NCBI GenBank assembly: GCA_005406025.1
Contig: BGZK01001307.1
Span: 1 to 64,000 of the forward strand
Origin: Eumeta japonica
Taxonomy: Eukaryota > Arthropoda > Insecta > Lepidoptera > Psychidae
DNA length: 64,000 nt
Reading direction: 5' to 3'
Shown: in pieces, positions 1 through 10,790 of the stretch
Layout: every line of letters begins with the position of its first letter
How positions within the stretch are numbered: position 1 is the first letter of the stretch
Notes under the pieces: generated by a model
Database searches by the model: none
What the model saw: the letters and a program-made list of their open reading frames with translations, nothing else
What the model was told of the DNA's origin: nothing
Position numbers and translations under genes: made by a program

Positions 1-1149
1 AAAATAAAATTGACGTGTAACCGAAAGAATACAAGCGTCCTAGTAAATAAAATTTAAATTCCACATTTCAAAATGATTCTCTTTCAAACACTTGGTAACT
101 TAATTTTGTAAAAGTTTACTTTCAAAATACTTTTTCACTGGAAACGCCTTTATCGATCATTCCATTAGACACCTATTTTCAATAAAAGTGACGTAGGGAC
201 CTTGTGTCCTCAATTATTAAGATAAAGGAGTGAAAATATTATCAAAAGTGCATTATTAAAAGGACTACCACATTATTTTTTTTTTTGAAAAATATTAATA
301 ATTGAAATATGTAGTTAAGTGACCTCCGTAAAGAATGAATTTTTTTCCAAAAAACATAATGCATAGTAAGGAATAAAGTCAATTTCGTTTAATGTTTTAG
401 TACATTTATTAAAAGTTAGATATTAAATAGTGGATTACAAATTATATAACTTTCTCTATCTCTATAAGAGATAGAGGAAGAGAAAATTGTATGGAAGTGG
501 CGTAACGCCTTTTCGTTACTTATGTTAAAATTTCCAACAGTCAACTCCTACCGCAAGCCATATTTAAGAAATTCCTTCTAAAAAAAACAAATTTTGGATC
601 AATTGTTTGGGATCTTCTTCAAAGAATCCCAGATTTCTGAAAAACTATGAAGTTATTAAAATTTGGACATAAACCACTCTGAAGTACTAATTATCTATCG
701 TTTGAGCCTTTCATCACAAAGTCGGTAGATATTTCATAGTATCTTGTGGGCTCTTATAAAGATACTTATTATAAAAATATTAAAGTTACTTGATGCTTGC
801 GTAGAATTTAACAAAAGGGTGTGATATTTACAGAGGAGTTTTTGATACGTATTATTTTTATCTTAAAATTATTTAAGAGTTGTTACTTTTGAGAAATTGC
901 CATCATTCATACATATGGTATGCGTTACGTTAGCTATTAGTTCAATGTGGAATGGCATTTGGTATTTAGTTATCCTGGTTATTGCCAAATATTATTGTAA
1001 TAACAGTAATATTTAAATATTGAAAAAGCTTTTTCGTAGCCTTAGTAGGGACTCCATTTACAGCGAAAATGCGAATTCCCTCTGGTGTCGCAAGCTCTAA
1101 GTAGTCCCTAATAATTAAGTCAATTATTAAGATGTCAATCATTCATTTA
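1..1149. other. AT-rich intergenic or intronic DNA, no gene seen
   Basis: No open frame worth reporting is present. The stretch is AT-rich with A and T runs. The only clear structure is a short hairpin at 454-476: CTCTATCTCT, a 3-nt loop, then AGAGATAGAG. A small inverted motif, GGCGTAACGCC, lies near 500. Both look like residues of old repeats. Confidence 0.6.
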
Positions 1150-1305
1150 CACGCATAGAGATAGGGACTAAAATGGTGAAAATATAAAAGAAAAAAAAAT
1201 TTTAATTTTTTGAGAAAATTGCATAAAAATCCGCTGAAAATTAGTGTTGCTAGGGGGTTTCTAAAGGGCACTTTTAAATTTATTTAAAAATATTCTTTTT
1301 CGTTT
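1150..1305 (+). repeat. Dispersed AT-rich repeat, copy 1 of 3
   Basis: The segment runs from a 'gagatagggactaaaatgg' start through 'gaaaatataaaag' and 'gctagggggtttctaaaggg' to 'gcacttttaaa'. The same order of motifs recurs at about 18110-18245 and 19340-19500: GATGA/GGACTA, a GATGAAAA-like piece, CCGCTAAAAT, GGGTGTATTNGGAG, TTTCTAAGGGTCACTTT. All three are in the same orientation. This is an old, diverged interspersed family, and I do not know its class. Confidence 0.55.
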
Positions 1306-3862
1306 TCAATTTTTGTATTAAAGATTGACTTAATGTATAGTGCTTTTTTCATTTTTTGGAAATTAGAAAATTTTTGGAATTAGGATTTTTGACAAATTGA
1401 TAGTCGTTTTACAACTAATAAGGAATATTTTATTGTGAGTACGATATTTATATTTTCGAATGATTATTGTATTTTTTTATATTTCTTAAACTCGTAAACA
1501 ACCATTAGTTCGATATTCGTATCATAATATCTATAACCATCAACTATTTGCAGTCTTATACATTAAAACAAGTTCTTCCTCTTTCTTTGAAAAATTATAA
1601 TACTTTGCTGATTTGGAACAAAAAAAAAAAGAAAAAATCCAATTAGGATTAATTTAAATTTTGCCTAAAACTTTGAATACCAACTCTTCAATTATGATGA
1701 TACAAAGATGCTTTTTAAGGATGGTATTTGAGAGAACACGTTGATTTCAAAATCAACAGTGATTTGATTTTATTCTTTTAAATCCATCAAAAGTAAGTTT
1801 TTTTATGTACCGTGCCAAGACATGGTTCATATTCGCATTTGCCACTCCGCACCACGTATTTCATGAAGCAGTGCTGTATGGTCAAAAATGACATATCACT
1901 CACTAGCGATGCACCCTCATAATTTAGGCGTTCCTTGTTGTAAGTAGTCCTGTTCCTCTACATGATCATTAAATTATACATATTATGGATTCCAAGATTT
2001 TTGTGGATAGCCAAAGTTACGCGGCATCGAACCGATTAAACCTTTAGAAAGGCTGTATATAGAGGGATTGAACTGTAATAAAATAATAAACAAGACGCTT
2101 TGCAATAATAAGGTACTGAGAGAATTTGGAAGGATGAAGAATCGACGTGTTCTATAAATAAAATACAAACAATTTGAATAATTACACCAAATTCCTTGCT
2201 GTAAATTTAAATTTAACTGTAATATGGTACGAAATTATTCTATACATAAGTATAGAAGTAGCCAAATAAACTTTTACCTTCAACGTTTATTTTTCACTGG
2301 CTTTTAGATAGATATCTGATCCTAATCCTATTGCCCATGTCGTTTTTTATCCTCTTGACAATTTCAAATCTTCAATCTACCGGTCGACCTTTTCCTTTTC
2401 ATCTTCTTTTCACCGCCAAAAGTCCTTCTCTCCTTTCACCCTTCTTGCCTTATTCTTCATCTTCCTCCGCACTCATTGATTAACTACCCTTCAATCTTCA
2501 TGCCTCCTATTGCTTTTTCCACTCTACTCTTTCCCTCTCCAAACAAAACAAATAAATAAACGAATAGAAGAAAATAATGATTTAAAGTTTATTATTTTAT
2601 TCAACCGGCAAACAATTTATGGCCACCATTTATAGTTTATGATGATGAGTTCTATTATTAGAATAAATAAAACCTTTTTGTGACCTTTTACCACATGTAA
2701 TCAAAACCTTAAATTCATAGAAAGTAAAAGGTGAGAGCCGGTTACCCTTATTAGCCTTATGCTAGGAGGTTTTACCATTCTTAAGATTATGCACTAAAAA
2801 AAATGCATGTTATATCAACAATACCGCTTTTTGACGATTTATTGTTAATATCACAAAAGAAATTAATTTAAAATTCCAATTTCGTATGTTGTATTAAATG
2901 TAAAATTATAGTTGTATCTGAATACAGTCAATATAAATGAATTGTTTGTAAAAGAGACCTATTTCAAAGTAAGAATAAATAATGATAGTGATGAAATTTA
3001 CTAGTACACTTCGTTTGTAAAAACAACAAAATATTTTTAGTAGTACACAAATTTAGTTAATTTTAGATTTATATTTTGTAAAATATACAAAACAGTTCTC
3101 ATGATATACGTAACAAACAGTATTTAGCAATAGTTAATACGAAACGTGACATTGTTTAAAACAAATGTTTAAAACTAAACTATTATTGCATTGATTTTAT
3201 AAATATATTTTTTAAATGATTATCAATTGCGTTAAAATAAAAGAAAAACATATTTTCTTTAAATTAAGGTGTTTTGCGCATATAAAAATACAAAAATCTT
3301 TTGTTATAAAATTAAGTTTAACGGAAAAAATCGTGCTAAATGTAATATGTGGTGTTCCAAATGATTTTTATAAATATTTAATGTAATTATAAATCGGTTA
3401 AGCCATTCTAATTTGAAAAGTACTTTATCAATAACATTTTATGAATCATACGGGCAGAAAAAATAATAACAAATAATCTTCTGTAAAAATAACATCGGTA
3501 TGTTATAAGATTAACAACAAAATTGCATATTGTGACAATTAACTTTGATTAAAATTGCTATACATTGTCTCTTACAAATTCAAATATTCTTAGCTAAAAT
3601 AGCATTATGCAAAGCTTATGTTAACACCAATATTTCGCAAAATACAAACACACTTTTTTATGATAACACCAACAAAATGTTTTCGTGTTAATATTAAGAA
3701 AAATTGTATTCTTTCTACAAAAGACTATTTTGTTATTAAGAATGTTTTGTTATTTAACGAACTTTTCTAATATTGTTTGGTAGATGGCGCTAGTAAAAAA
3801 GTTTATATCTCACCATAAATGCGACGATGAAACTTAGACAATTCTTAGAGCCTCTCTACGTT
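1306..3862. other. AT-rich DNA with a pyrimidine-rich tract
   Basis: No coding region was recognised; the 61-codon minus frame at 1983-2168 has no supporting features. At about 2376-2545 the plus strand is strongly pyrimidine-rich (C/T runs such as CTTTTCCTTTTCATCTTC), which breaks the otherwise A/T-balanced background. The part from 2560 to 3860 is plain AT-rich sequence with short palindromes and A/T runs. Confidence 0.55.
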
Positions 3863-3976
3863 ATCACTTCTCGACCTTTTGGCTGAGATGAGAGAAGTAT
3901 TTATTCTTTTAAGTTTAAAATCTGAAAGTTCGCGTATCGCGGGACTAATATATGAAACTGATTTTTGTGTCTTAAT
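3863..3976 (+). pseudogene. U2 snRNA-like pseudogene (5' part only)
   Basis: The segment opens with ATCACTTCTCGACCTTTTGG, close to the conserved 5' end of U2 snRNA. It continues with matches to the following region ('gtatttattctttt', 'agtttaaaatctga'), to the end of the stem-loop II area, and to the part just before the Sm site ('ggactaatat', 'aaactgatttttg'). The match fades at about 3976, so the 3' half (stem-loops III and IV) is missing. The branch-point recognition GTAGTA reads GAAGTA, which should abolish normal pairing, and no obvious snRNA promoter element was seen upstream. U2 function is to bind the intron branch point in the spliceosome; this copy is most likely a dead retrocopy or truncated duplicate. 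A divergent U2 variant is the alternative, but the missing half makes that unlikely. Confidence 0.72.
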
Positions 3977-4382
3977 AAAAGTAAATTCGCAAACTACAAG
4001 AACACAGTTTTACTACAAGTACAAAATTAGTTTCGTTAAAAGTACTACAATCTTTTACTAGCATATACCAAACACCTCTAGTGATATATACTGAAATGAT
4101 ATAGTTAAAAATACAGAGACTACTAGTAATTATTATTATACAGGTTAAATAAAATAACCCTTTATTTTACAGATATTACAAATAATTATGGAAAGTTTGT
4201 TTAAAGTTTTACTTTAAGTTAATACAGTATGAATAATTAAATTCATTATAACATGGCTCAAATATACATTAATAAATTTAGTTACCTCAACAATTTAATA
4301 AAAATAACCTCGTGTTATGTAGTTCCTATATTAAGCTTAGGACATCGCTTATTTTGTTATTTTAACCAAAGTTTTTTTTCAG
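3977..4382. other. AT-rich spacer ending in a strong splice-acceptor-like site
   Basis: Plain AT-rich sequence without a credible frame. It ends in a pyrimidine run followed by CAG (…GTTTTTTTTCAG, AG at 4381-4382), which looks like a good plus-strand splice acceptor directly before a GC-rich stretch. Confidence 0.45.
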
Positions 4383-4527
4383 TGTACGGGCCGAGCCGCG
4401 GAAGAGCCGCAAGACACCGATAAAATCTAATCTCGCGATCTCTCCGTGTTTCCTATATCCTATTTTTTTTGTTCCTAACCCTTGTAATTACTATCCTTTA
4501 ATAGGATATAAACATACAGACGGATAA
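4383..4527 (+). CDS. Possible terminal exon after a strong acceptor (uncertain)
   Basis: After the T-rich CAG acceptor, the frame starting at 4384 stays open for 47 codons to a TAA at 4525. It begins VRAEPRKSRKTPIKSNLA, a basic run. The first 15 or so codons are GC-rich; the rest is ordinary AT-rich DNA. Read in frame 0 the exon would instead encode about 15 residues and end at TAA near 4430. No donor GT of good quality follows, so if real this would be a last exon, but I see no poly(A) signal close by. No protein family was recognised. The acceptor is the best argument; chance is quite possible. Confidence 0.18.
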
Positions 4528-4549
4528 CAAATAGCAAGCATCGATGGTA

Positions 4550-4795
4550 TTCTGCAGTGACTCGACTCCGTAATGTGGATATCCGCCTGAAACGTCACCT
4601 ACTCGCACGTGTCACGCCGACGCGTGTCGTGAGCCACGCCGACGGAGGCAGATCTGGGCGAAGTTGAAGTATGTCGTGGTGCCTAAATCGGCGAGTGGGG
4701 GCGCGGCTCGTGACGGCGGGCGGCGTGACACGGGTCGCGCCGCCGCGGCCCCGCGCTGGGTGGTCCGCACAAATACGTGTCGGACCATAAATCCA
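4550..4795. other. GC-rich CpG island-like segment
   Basis: CpG-dense DNA in an AT-rich setting, with many CG dinucleotides (for example CACGTGTCACGCCGACGCGT) and an E-box-like CACGTG at about 4605. The 80-codon open frame here is explained by the scarcity of AT-rich stop codons. It resembles the other islands of this window and is a candidate conserved regulatory element rather than a gene. Confidence 0.4.
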
Positions 4796-4799
4796 CTTA

Positions 4800-5110
4800 T
4801 GAAATCAAAAACATGCTACCGTGCAAATTTCTTTGTTTTGTCTTACTGCCCATCGAGTATACGATGTATACGCCCTTTTGATTCGGTTATTCCATTTATT
4901 CCATAAAGCACTAGCTGCAAATCCATCGTCTTTTATATCGATCCCATTATAAGCTCGATCTCGGTTTCGCTTTCGGATTCGACCTCGATAACGCTCAAAT
5001 TTCCAAACACTTATCTAGTTTATGTCCTCATTCTGGTACGATTCTCGATTTCAAACAATATCATTAAACCGAGTCAAAAAGTATAATTGTTTTGACGCTG
5101 TTAAAGTTAT
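4800..5110 (+). repeat. GATC-core composite repeat, weak copy a
   Basis: The core at about 4935-5045 is a degenerate array of units like 'cgatctcggtttcgctttcg' and 'attcgacctcgata'. The same type of array occurs at 5455-5530, 13050-13270, 32890-33050, 44700-44790 and 52510-52720, and inverted at 54360-55200. In the better copies the core follows a 'ttcRcccgcg' module and precedes a 3' part with 'caaacagacggacagg'. The left end here is poorly defined. Confidence 0.45.
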
Positions 5111-5284
5111 CATGCGCGAATTTTAAACTTTTGTTTTGCTGCTGTTTTTTCATCAAAGATAGGCTTTAATCTTTAGTTTAATAAGGCTTTGCTATTGTAG
5201 CATAAGACAATGGACAATGTAAGGCACTTTAAAATTTAAATGCCAACATATTTCCAAAACCACATAGTAGGTGACACTATTAGT

Positions 5285-5625
5285 TTTTTTCGCGACTCCA
5301 CCCGCGATGGACGTACAATCCATTTCTTTTTAGACTTTTATATCGATTAACATAAAAGGCGAATAAGAAAAAGCGATCAAATCATCCCAGAGGAATGCAT
5401 ACTTGGACCGCAAACAGGTACTGCTGCTAAATTATTTTATTGTAATACCGTTCCCGCTTTTAAATCCGATCCTGATCCTACGCGCGATCCCAATCTCGCA
5501 GCGATGTTGATTTTGATCATCCCTGGATCTTTGTTGTTATCATTAACCAATACGTATGAAAAGTAAGTGATTCAGTATATTGACAAACAGACGGACAGGG
5601 AGACGTTGTGTTTTATATACAAGGA
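5285..5625 (+). repeat. GATC-core composite repeat, copy b
   Basis: It starts with 'ccacccgcgatgg', has the GATC-rich core at about 5455-5530 ('cgatcctgatcctacgcgcg', 'atcccaatctcgcagcg') and ends with 'tattgacaaacagacggaca' and 'acgttgtgttttatatac'. This 5'-to-3' order (cccgcg, core, cagacggac) is shared with copies at 12895 and 32790. The structure suggests a non-autonomous retroelement or Helitron-type repeat common in Lepidoptera; I cannot assign a class. Confidence 0.55.
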
Positions 5626-6400
5626 TGCATATCGAATTACGGACCTTTTCTCAGATAAAAATTCTTCTTCTAACATTATTATTTTCCGGGTAGATTTTCC
5701 ACTATAGTTGAAACAGCATCTAGTCAAACGCAGTCTAAATATATTTTTTCCCTATCCATGATTTTCTAGTATTTTAAAATTGCCTTTCTATTTTATTTTC
5801 GAACAAATGAACAGTAACTGTGTATAATTGAAAATCGGGATATACTTTTTTATTTTTCTACATGAACGCTTATTCAAAACTGATGCACAATAATTCTGCC
5901 ATTTGAAGACTGTAAAAACGTACAAAGACGTCAATTTTGTTCTCTATCAATTTTTATGTTTTAAATATTCAAAAAATGGCCCCAATCTCATTTTCCATTC
6001 CTTTATTTTAGCTTTTCAAACAGTAAATTTCCAAAAACTCCGAGACACATCTTTTTCAATGTCTAAATAGAAGACGAAATATACATTTTCTTGTTTCCAA
6101 CTCCACAAATGTTGGATCTCTGCCCTTTGACATTAATTATTTGTCATTCAGGGGCTTAAGAAAATCCTTCGTTAGATAATGCCTATACTATACAAAACCA
6201 ACCTCTCGCATTTCATTGCATGTTTATAAACCTTATAATATCTGAAATTCGCTCGAGAGTGTCATCCTTCTTTGTAGATAAAGGATTGGTGATATTTTCA
6301 TCATCTTCATCAGCATTATTTATTTAACCTGCAGCTACTCGCAATGACTGAAAGGCACAAATCCCGTTACAGCTAAGATAACGTAAATATATATCCACTG
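5626..6400. other. AT-rich DNA, nothing recognised
   Basis: No coding region, RNA gene or clear repeat was found. Short patches near 6110-6180 have ordinary composition. Confidence 0.6.
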
Positions 6401-6720
6401 ATTTAGGAACGACGGGAGGATAGAGCCGGCTCGATTACGGTGCAATATTCAGCCAAAAACTTATATAAAGATCGCATAATATCAATAATTTCAATAATAA
6501 TCCATAGAACGCATTTATTAGCCGGTATAAAATTAGTACAGAACAGAAGCGAGATCTGTTTTGCTCTCATTAGCGGCCGCGGCGGCGGGCCTCGGCCGAA
6601 AAGGTCTAGATGCGACAAAAACGAACGCAAAAAGCGGCGCGGTTGACAGATGCGATTTCAGATATTTCGACAATGCGCCTTTTCCGTGAAACGAGACGCG
6701 TCACCCTGATTTATTAAGCT
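6401..6720. other. GC-rich island embedded in AT-rich DNA
   Basis: A CpG-rich patch around 6560-6660 (CGGCCGCGGCGGCGGGCCTC) next to AT-rich, homeodomain-site-like stretches. Two overlapping open frames on opposite strands (6403-6630 minus, 6440-6646 plus) arise from this island; neither shows a domain. It is best read as a candidate regulatory element. Confidence 0.35.
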
Positions 6721-7480
6721 TCTTCAGCGATACAAATTGTTTTTTGGTTTCGGGATGCTCTGATTTATCGACGTCGGCCACTTAACGACGTGGGTGAGAA
6801 CCGCTATCTTACGGCGAATGAGCTTACTAAGTGCGAGTGTCCGTAGGCGGTGTATCGATCTATAGACATGCAGATACTTAGAATATGAGAAGTAATGTCG
6901 CGTTCGGTTCGTTGACGTGTGAAAGTAAATTCACAGCTGAATTCGATTCGTCGTCTCATTTTGCATTCGCATCTAATAATTTTTTTATGTATGTTCCTAT
7001 CGACGATATGCTTATACAATCCGAAAACATATTTTATTTATCTTGACAATATAACAAAAATCGAGACGGTATTGTGATCGCAAGCACAACCAAAAGTCAG
7101 ATCGGTAACGAAATCGAGATCATATACGAGCACTTAATTGTCAATTGGCACAAATTATGTGCCACTGATAAATAGTATACCTACTTTACCTACAGGTACG
7201 ATGTACACTTTTTTTATAACTTATTGGAGGTTTTTATGTAAATTGAAGCATTGAAGCATTGAAGCAATGAGGCATTGATTACTGTTTCCTTTTTTAATTC
7301 AGCGGTTTAAAAAACCTTTGCGAAACGAAAAAAAGCCCACACGATAAAAATAGTTATTAACATCCGCCTTTATTAAGTGAAATACGGGTTCACTGTGGAA
7401 TTCCAATAGCTCGCACAATATACAATTTGTACAAATCAATCCATCTCGCTCAAGACATTAAACCACGCACCACCGCTCAA
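6721..7480. other. Mixed AT-rich DNA with an 8-bp tandem repeat
   Basis: At 7242-7273 the octamer ATTGAAGC is repeated three times exactly and once with changes (AATGAGGC). The rest has no recognisable gene. The stretch at 6700-6960 is of intermediate GC content and free of obvious repeats, so it could belong to the neighbouring conserved-looking islands. Confidence 0.5.
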
Positions 7481-8780
7481 TAGCCTTTACCACGGGGCTC
7501 AGAACGAATACACCACAGTAATAATTTGGTGTGTGCGCCGGCCGCAAGTAGCGCCTCGCGCTGCGGCCGGCCCGCCCATCACGGCTCGATTATGCTCCAC
7601 AAAAACGAGCATAACCCGGAACTTCTGCGGCTATTAGTGACTAAAAAACAATTATTGACGCCTCACGATAGCAATTAACACCCGTCTCTGTTATTACCTC
7701 CGAATTTCCGCTTTCGACGTGCGCGACGGCCCCAGATCTAGGTGCCGGATAATGATCTTTTTGTGAGCGAATGTATGACTTATCTCTATAGATGTACGCG
7801 CTAGATCGTGGCTTTCCGCGCGGCCGGCGCGGGCCGAGACCACCCGTGCGCCGGCGCCGGCGCCGCCCGACACGTGGACGCGGACCGCGACACGTCGTCT
7901 CTCATCGAGTGTATACTTTTTGCTACGGATACGTTCAATACTCGTTCTGTAACTTATTAATTTCATAGGAACAATAAAATTAGCGTGATGTTTCTGTCAA
8001 CTATTTAATTACGAAGCATTCGTTTGAGTTCATTAATAGATGAGGTCGCTCGCGGACCGGCCTCGACATGCGAGTGTAATTCCTCGTCTCGACTCCGAAG
8101 ACCATTAGCAGATGCCATCGTCGCGAGAGATGTCCATCGCGGAGAGCGGATGTTCGGGATCGCTCGGGCCCGTCGACAAGTGTTCACGGGCGCGGGGCGG
8201 GGGCGCGGCGCGGGGAGGCCACGGCACGCGCGCTATGCGCCTGCCCGGGCGCACCTAATGGCCCTAACCGCTTAATAAATGGTCCAAGCGCGGCATTAGG
8301 CGGATCGCATACATCATTTATGTAAATTATGACGAAGACATATCATACTCGTCGGAGCCTAGCCTTCACCCCACGACACTTTCCGAGTACTGCGCCGCGC
8401 CGGCCGACACGGACAAAACGACGAGCAAACCGTGACACGATGTCGAAACGGTTACGCCGATCCGCAAAAGCAGATAACGCTCGGCGGATGGGAAAAATTT
8501 AAACTAAAAGTGTGCACGTAGATTTGTGTACCGAAACACTATGAAAAGGTAATAGCGGCGACCGCGCGAAACGTAATCCGCATATTTAACTAGCCGTAAA
8601 CACTTATTGCTCTCGCGGCGCATTAAACAATAATAACCTCGTGATTATCCGACATCAGGGAAACCGTGCGGCTCTGTAATTTAAGAGCGGCTCGGCTCGC
8701 ACAATACACGTCGGCGAAATTTGTCGAGACCACTCTAGTTTGAAAACTCAGTCGTAGCGCCGGCTAGTCGATTCTGTTTT
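7481..8780. other. Large cluster of GC islands, possible regulatory region
   Basis: About 1.3 kb with CpG-dense cores at 7545-7580, 7795-7895, 8040-8260 and 8390-8480, separated by AT-rich motifs such as TAATTA and ATTAAAC. A GC-rich inverted repeat (GCCGGCCGCAAG ... CTGCGGCCGGC) lies at about 7538-7572. GGCGCC units repeat head to tail at about 7850-7866. Frames open here on both strands (8024-8275 plus, 8005-8187 minus, 7694-7966 minus) show no recognisable domain. I infer a conserved cis-regulatory cluster or unrecognised first exon and promoter, without proof. Confidence 0.35.
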
Positions 8781-10430
8781 ATGATTCAGCGTAACCATAC
8801 CAGTTATGACACAAAAAAAATCACGCTCATAATAATCGGAGAATAATCAATAATTAATTATTGTGCTATTTTTATTTTACTTTATGATCAATATAGATCA
8901 AATAAATTAAATCGTGCATTCAGAATGATACATACAACGTTTCAAATAGGAAAAAGTACGTGAATCATTCGATATTTAATATTTTGTATATTGAAATATT
9001 AAAATTATGTATTAATGATACTTAGCAACAACACGCTGAAAATCTATTTTCTTGTATATTTCATTTGAAACTTTAACGGAACCATGTATTTGGAATTTCT
9101 GAGTATATATTTTTTTGATTAACAATATAACCAATAATAACAATAAATTCATTCACCTAAACGGTCGTGAAGTGCGTCGCGAACGCCACCCATCAATATT
9201 AAACTCGCTTTAGTGATCTCTCACATTGCTACATTGTGTATTGTTTGAAGTTAGCATACAATGGCGAACTACTAGCCATTATACTCTGTATACAGCTGTT
9301 CATTTTAACATTCTTCTTTCATTTTAAAAATGACTTTTAAATAAATAGAAAAAAAAAACTAACGGAATAATGCCTATGTTTTGTTGGCGCAAATGAGTTT
9401 ATAAGTGTTTTTTCAATTTTTCTTGTTATGACCCAAGTCGTTTGAGTAACATTAATTTATAAACAAAATCTCTAAAACTACTTTAAATACTGATAACAAG
9501 AATTATTATATTTAGATTAAAAGCATCGTTATACCTTTTTGTTGATCGGCTTTAATTAATATTTTTTGTTTTAATTTTCGACTAACTATGACGTTAGTTA
9601 TTTTATTATAAATGAAGTTTGAACGAATACAGTTCAGAAACATAAAAATTGAACATGTAGGAGTACGTTGCCATTCCATCCATACTAAGCTCTTATGTTT
9701 GACGGATTATAAGGTTACAGTAATGGAAAAGCCGTTTTTATGAAAAATAATCATATATTCCTTTAATTACAAATAGGACATCAAATTCTAGATCACGATA
9801 ATTTTTGTTACAATCTTTACAGAGATATGCCTAGTGGCGTGGAATATTGTGAACGGTAGTAGTGGGATGGTCGTGCACCATCCTAGTCAAGTTTTATGTT
9901 AATTTGTGTCGTTCGACCATTGCTGTCTATAAAGAAAAGTATTTCGGCAATTATTGTCAGTATTGATGTCAATTTGCGTCTCAGAACTTGTAGCAGTATA
10001 TCTGATAAATCGTGTGCAAATTGAGCTTTTGAGTGGGCACACAGAAAACTGCAGTTTGTATACGCGACATTTTATTTTGTTTCAATAACAGAGTACACTG
10101 AATGAGATCGTGTACGAAAAAATAATTTACATTAAGATAAAATGTAATTATTGCGAAATATTTTCCTGTCTATAACCACTTACAAATTATACCAATAAGC
10201 TAACAAATAAACTGATTGAAATTTGCGAATTGAAATATAGGAAAATAATTTCCTTGTTAATCTATATGACAAAAACTTTCTGTATGACATATGCATTTGA
10301 TCTCTTATAGTTTCTCTCCATTGCAGTCTATCGTCAATAAATTCTTATAACCTACCACTAATCATCAAAGAAAGACGGTTAGATTTTTTTTAAATTTAAA
10401 TAGTAGTATTAAAAAATAACATAAAATGAA
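8781..10430. other. AT-rich DNA, no gene seen
   Basis: Long AT-rich stretch. A small perfect hairpin lies at 9865-9883 (GGATGGT, 5-nt loop, ACCATCC). A patch of ordinary composition at 9160-9290 has no open frame of note. Confidence 0.6.
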
Positions 10431-10790
10431 ATAAGAAGAAGTCTTGCATTCCACCAACATCCTGTACAAGCTAAAGACGGTGACATCTGCTTGTGGGACG
10501 GACCCCTCGTCAGTGCGCGTCCATAGATCACGGCGCGCCTCGCAGCTTCCACACGACACTATTAAGACGTTTTCAGTTGGCCCCATAAACCGCTCCCAGT
10601 GAAATATTGCAGAGCATGGCAGCGCCCAAATTTACATGTACACCATTCACCTTCCGACAAAAATAGAGGTCCATCGGCTGTGGTTGGTTCGCAATTAGAA
10701 TCGACCCTCCGGAGACATTACGAGTATGTATTGTTGGGCTAGGGCCCCATTGTAAGTTTCTATTCATCGAATGAATGATTTGCAAAAAAA
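10431..10790. other. Moderate-GC unique-looking segment, minus frame of 70 codons
   Basis: This stretch has more balanced composition than its surroundings and no repeat signature. On the minus strand a frame with ATG (10573-10785) encodes a 70-residue product beginning MQIIHSMNRNLQWG, followed after a stop by a second open piece (10365-10586). No domain was recognised, and no good splice sites frame it. It may be a conserved noncoding element or an old gene fragment. Confidence 0.25.

Noticed and set aside
9865..9883. Small hairpin as microRNA precursor
   Set aside because: Stem of 7 bp is far too short.
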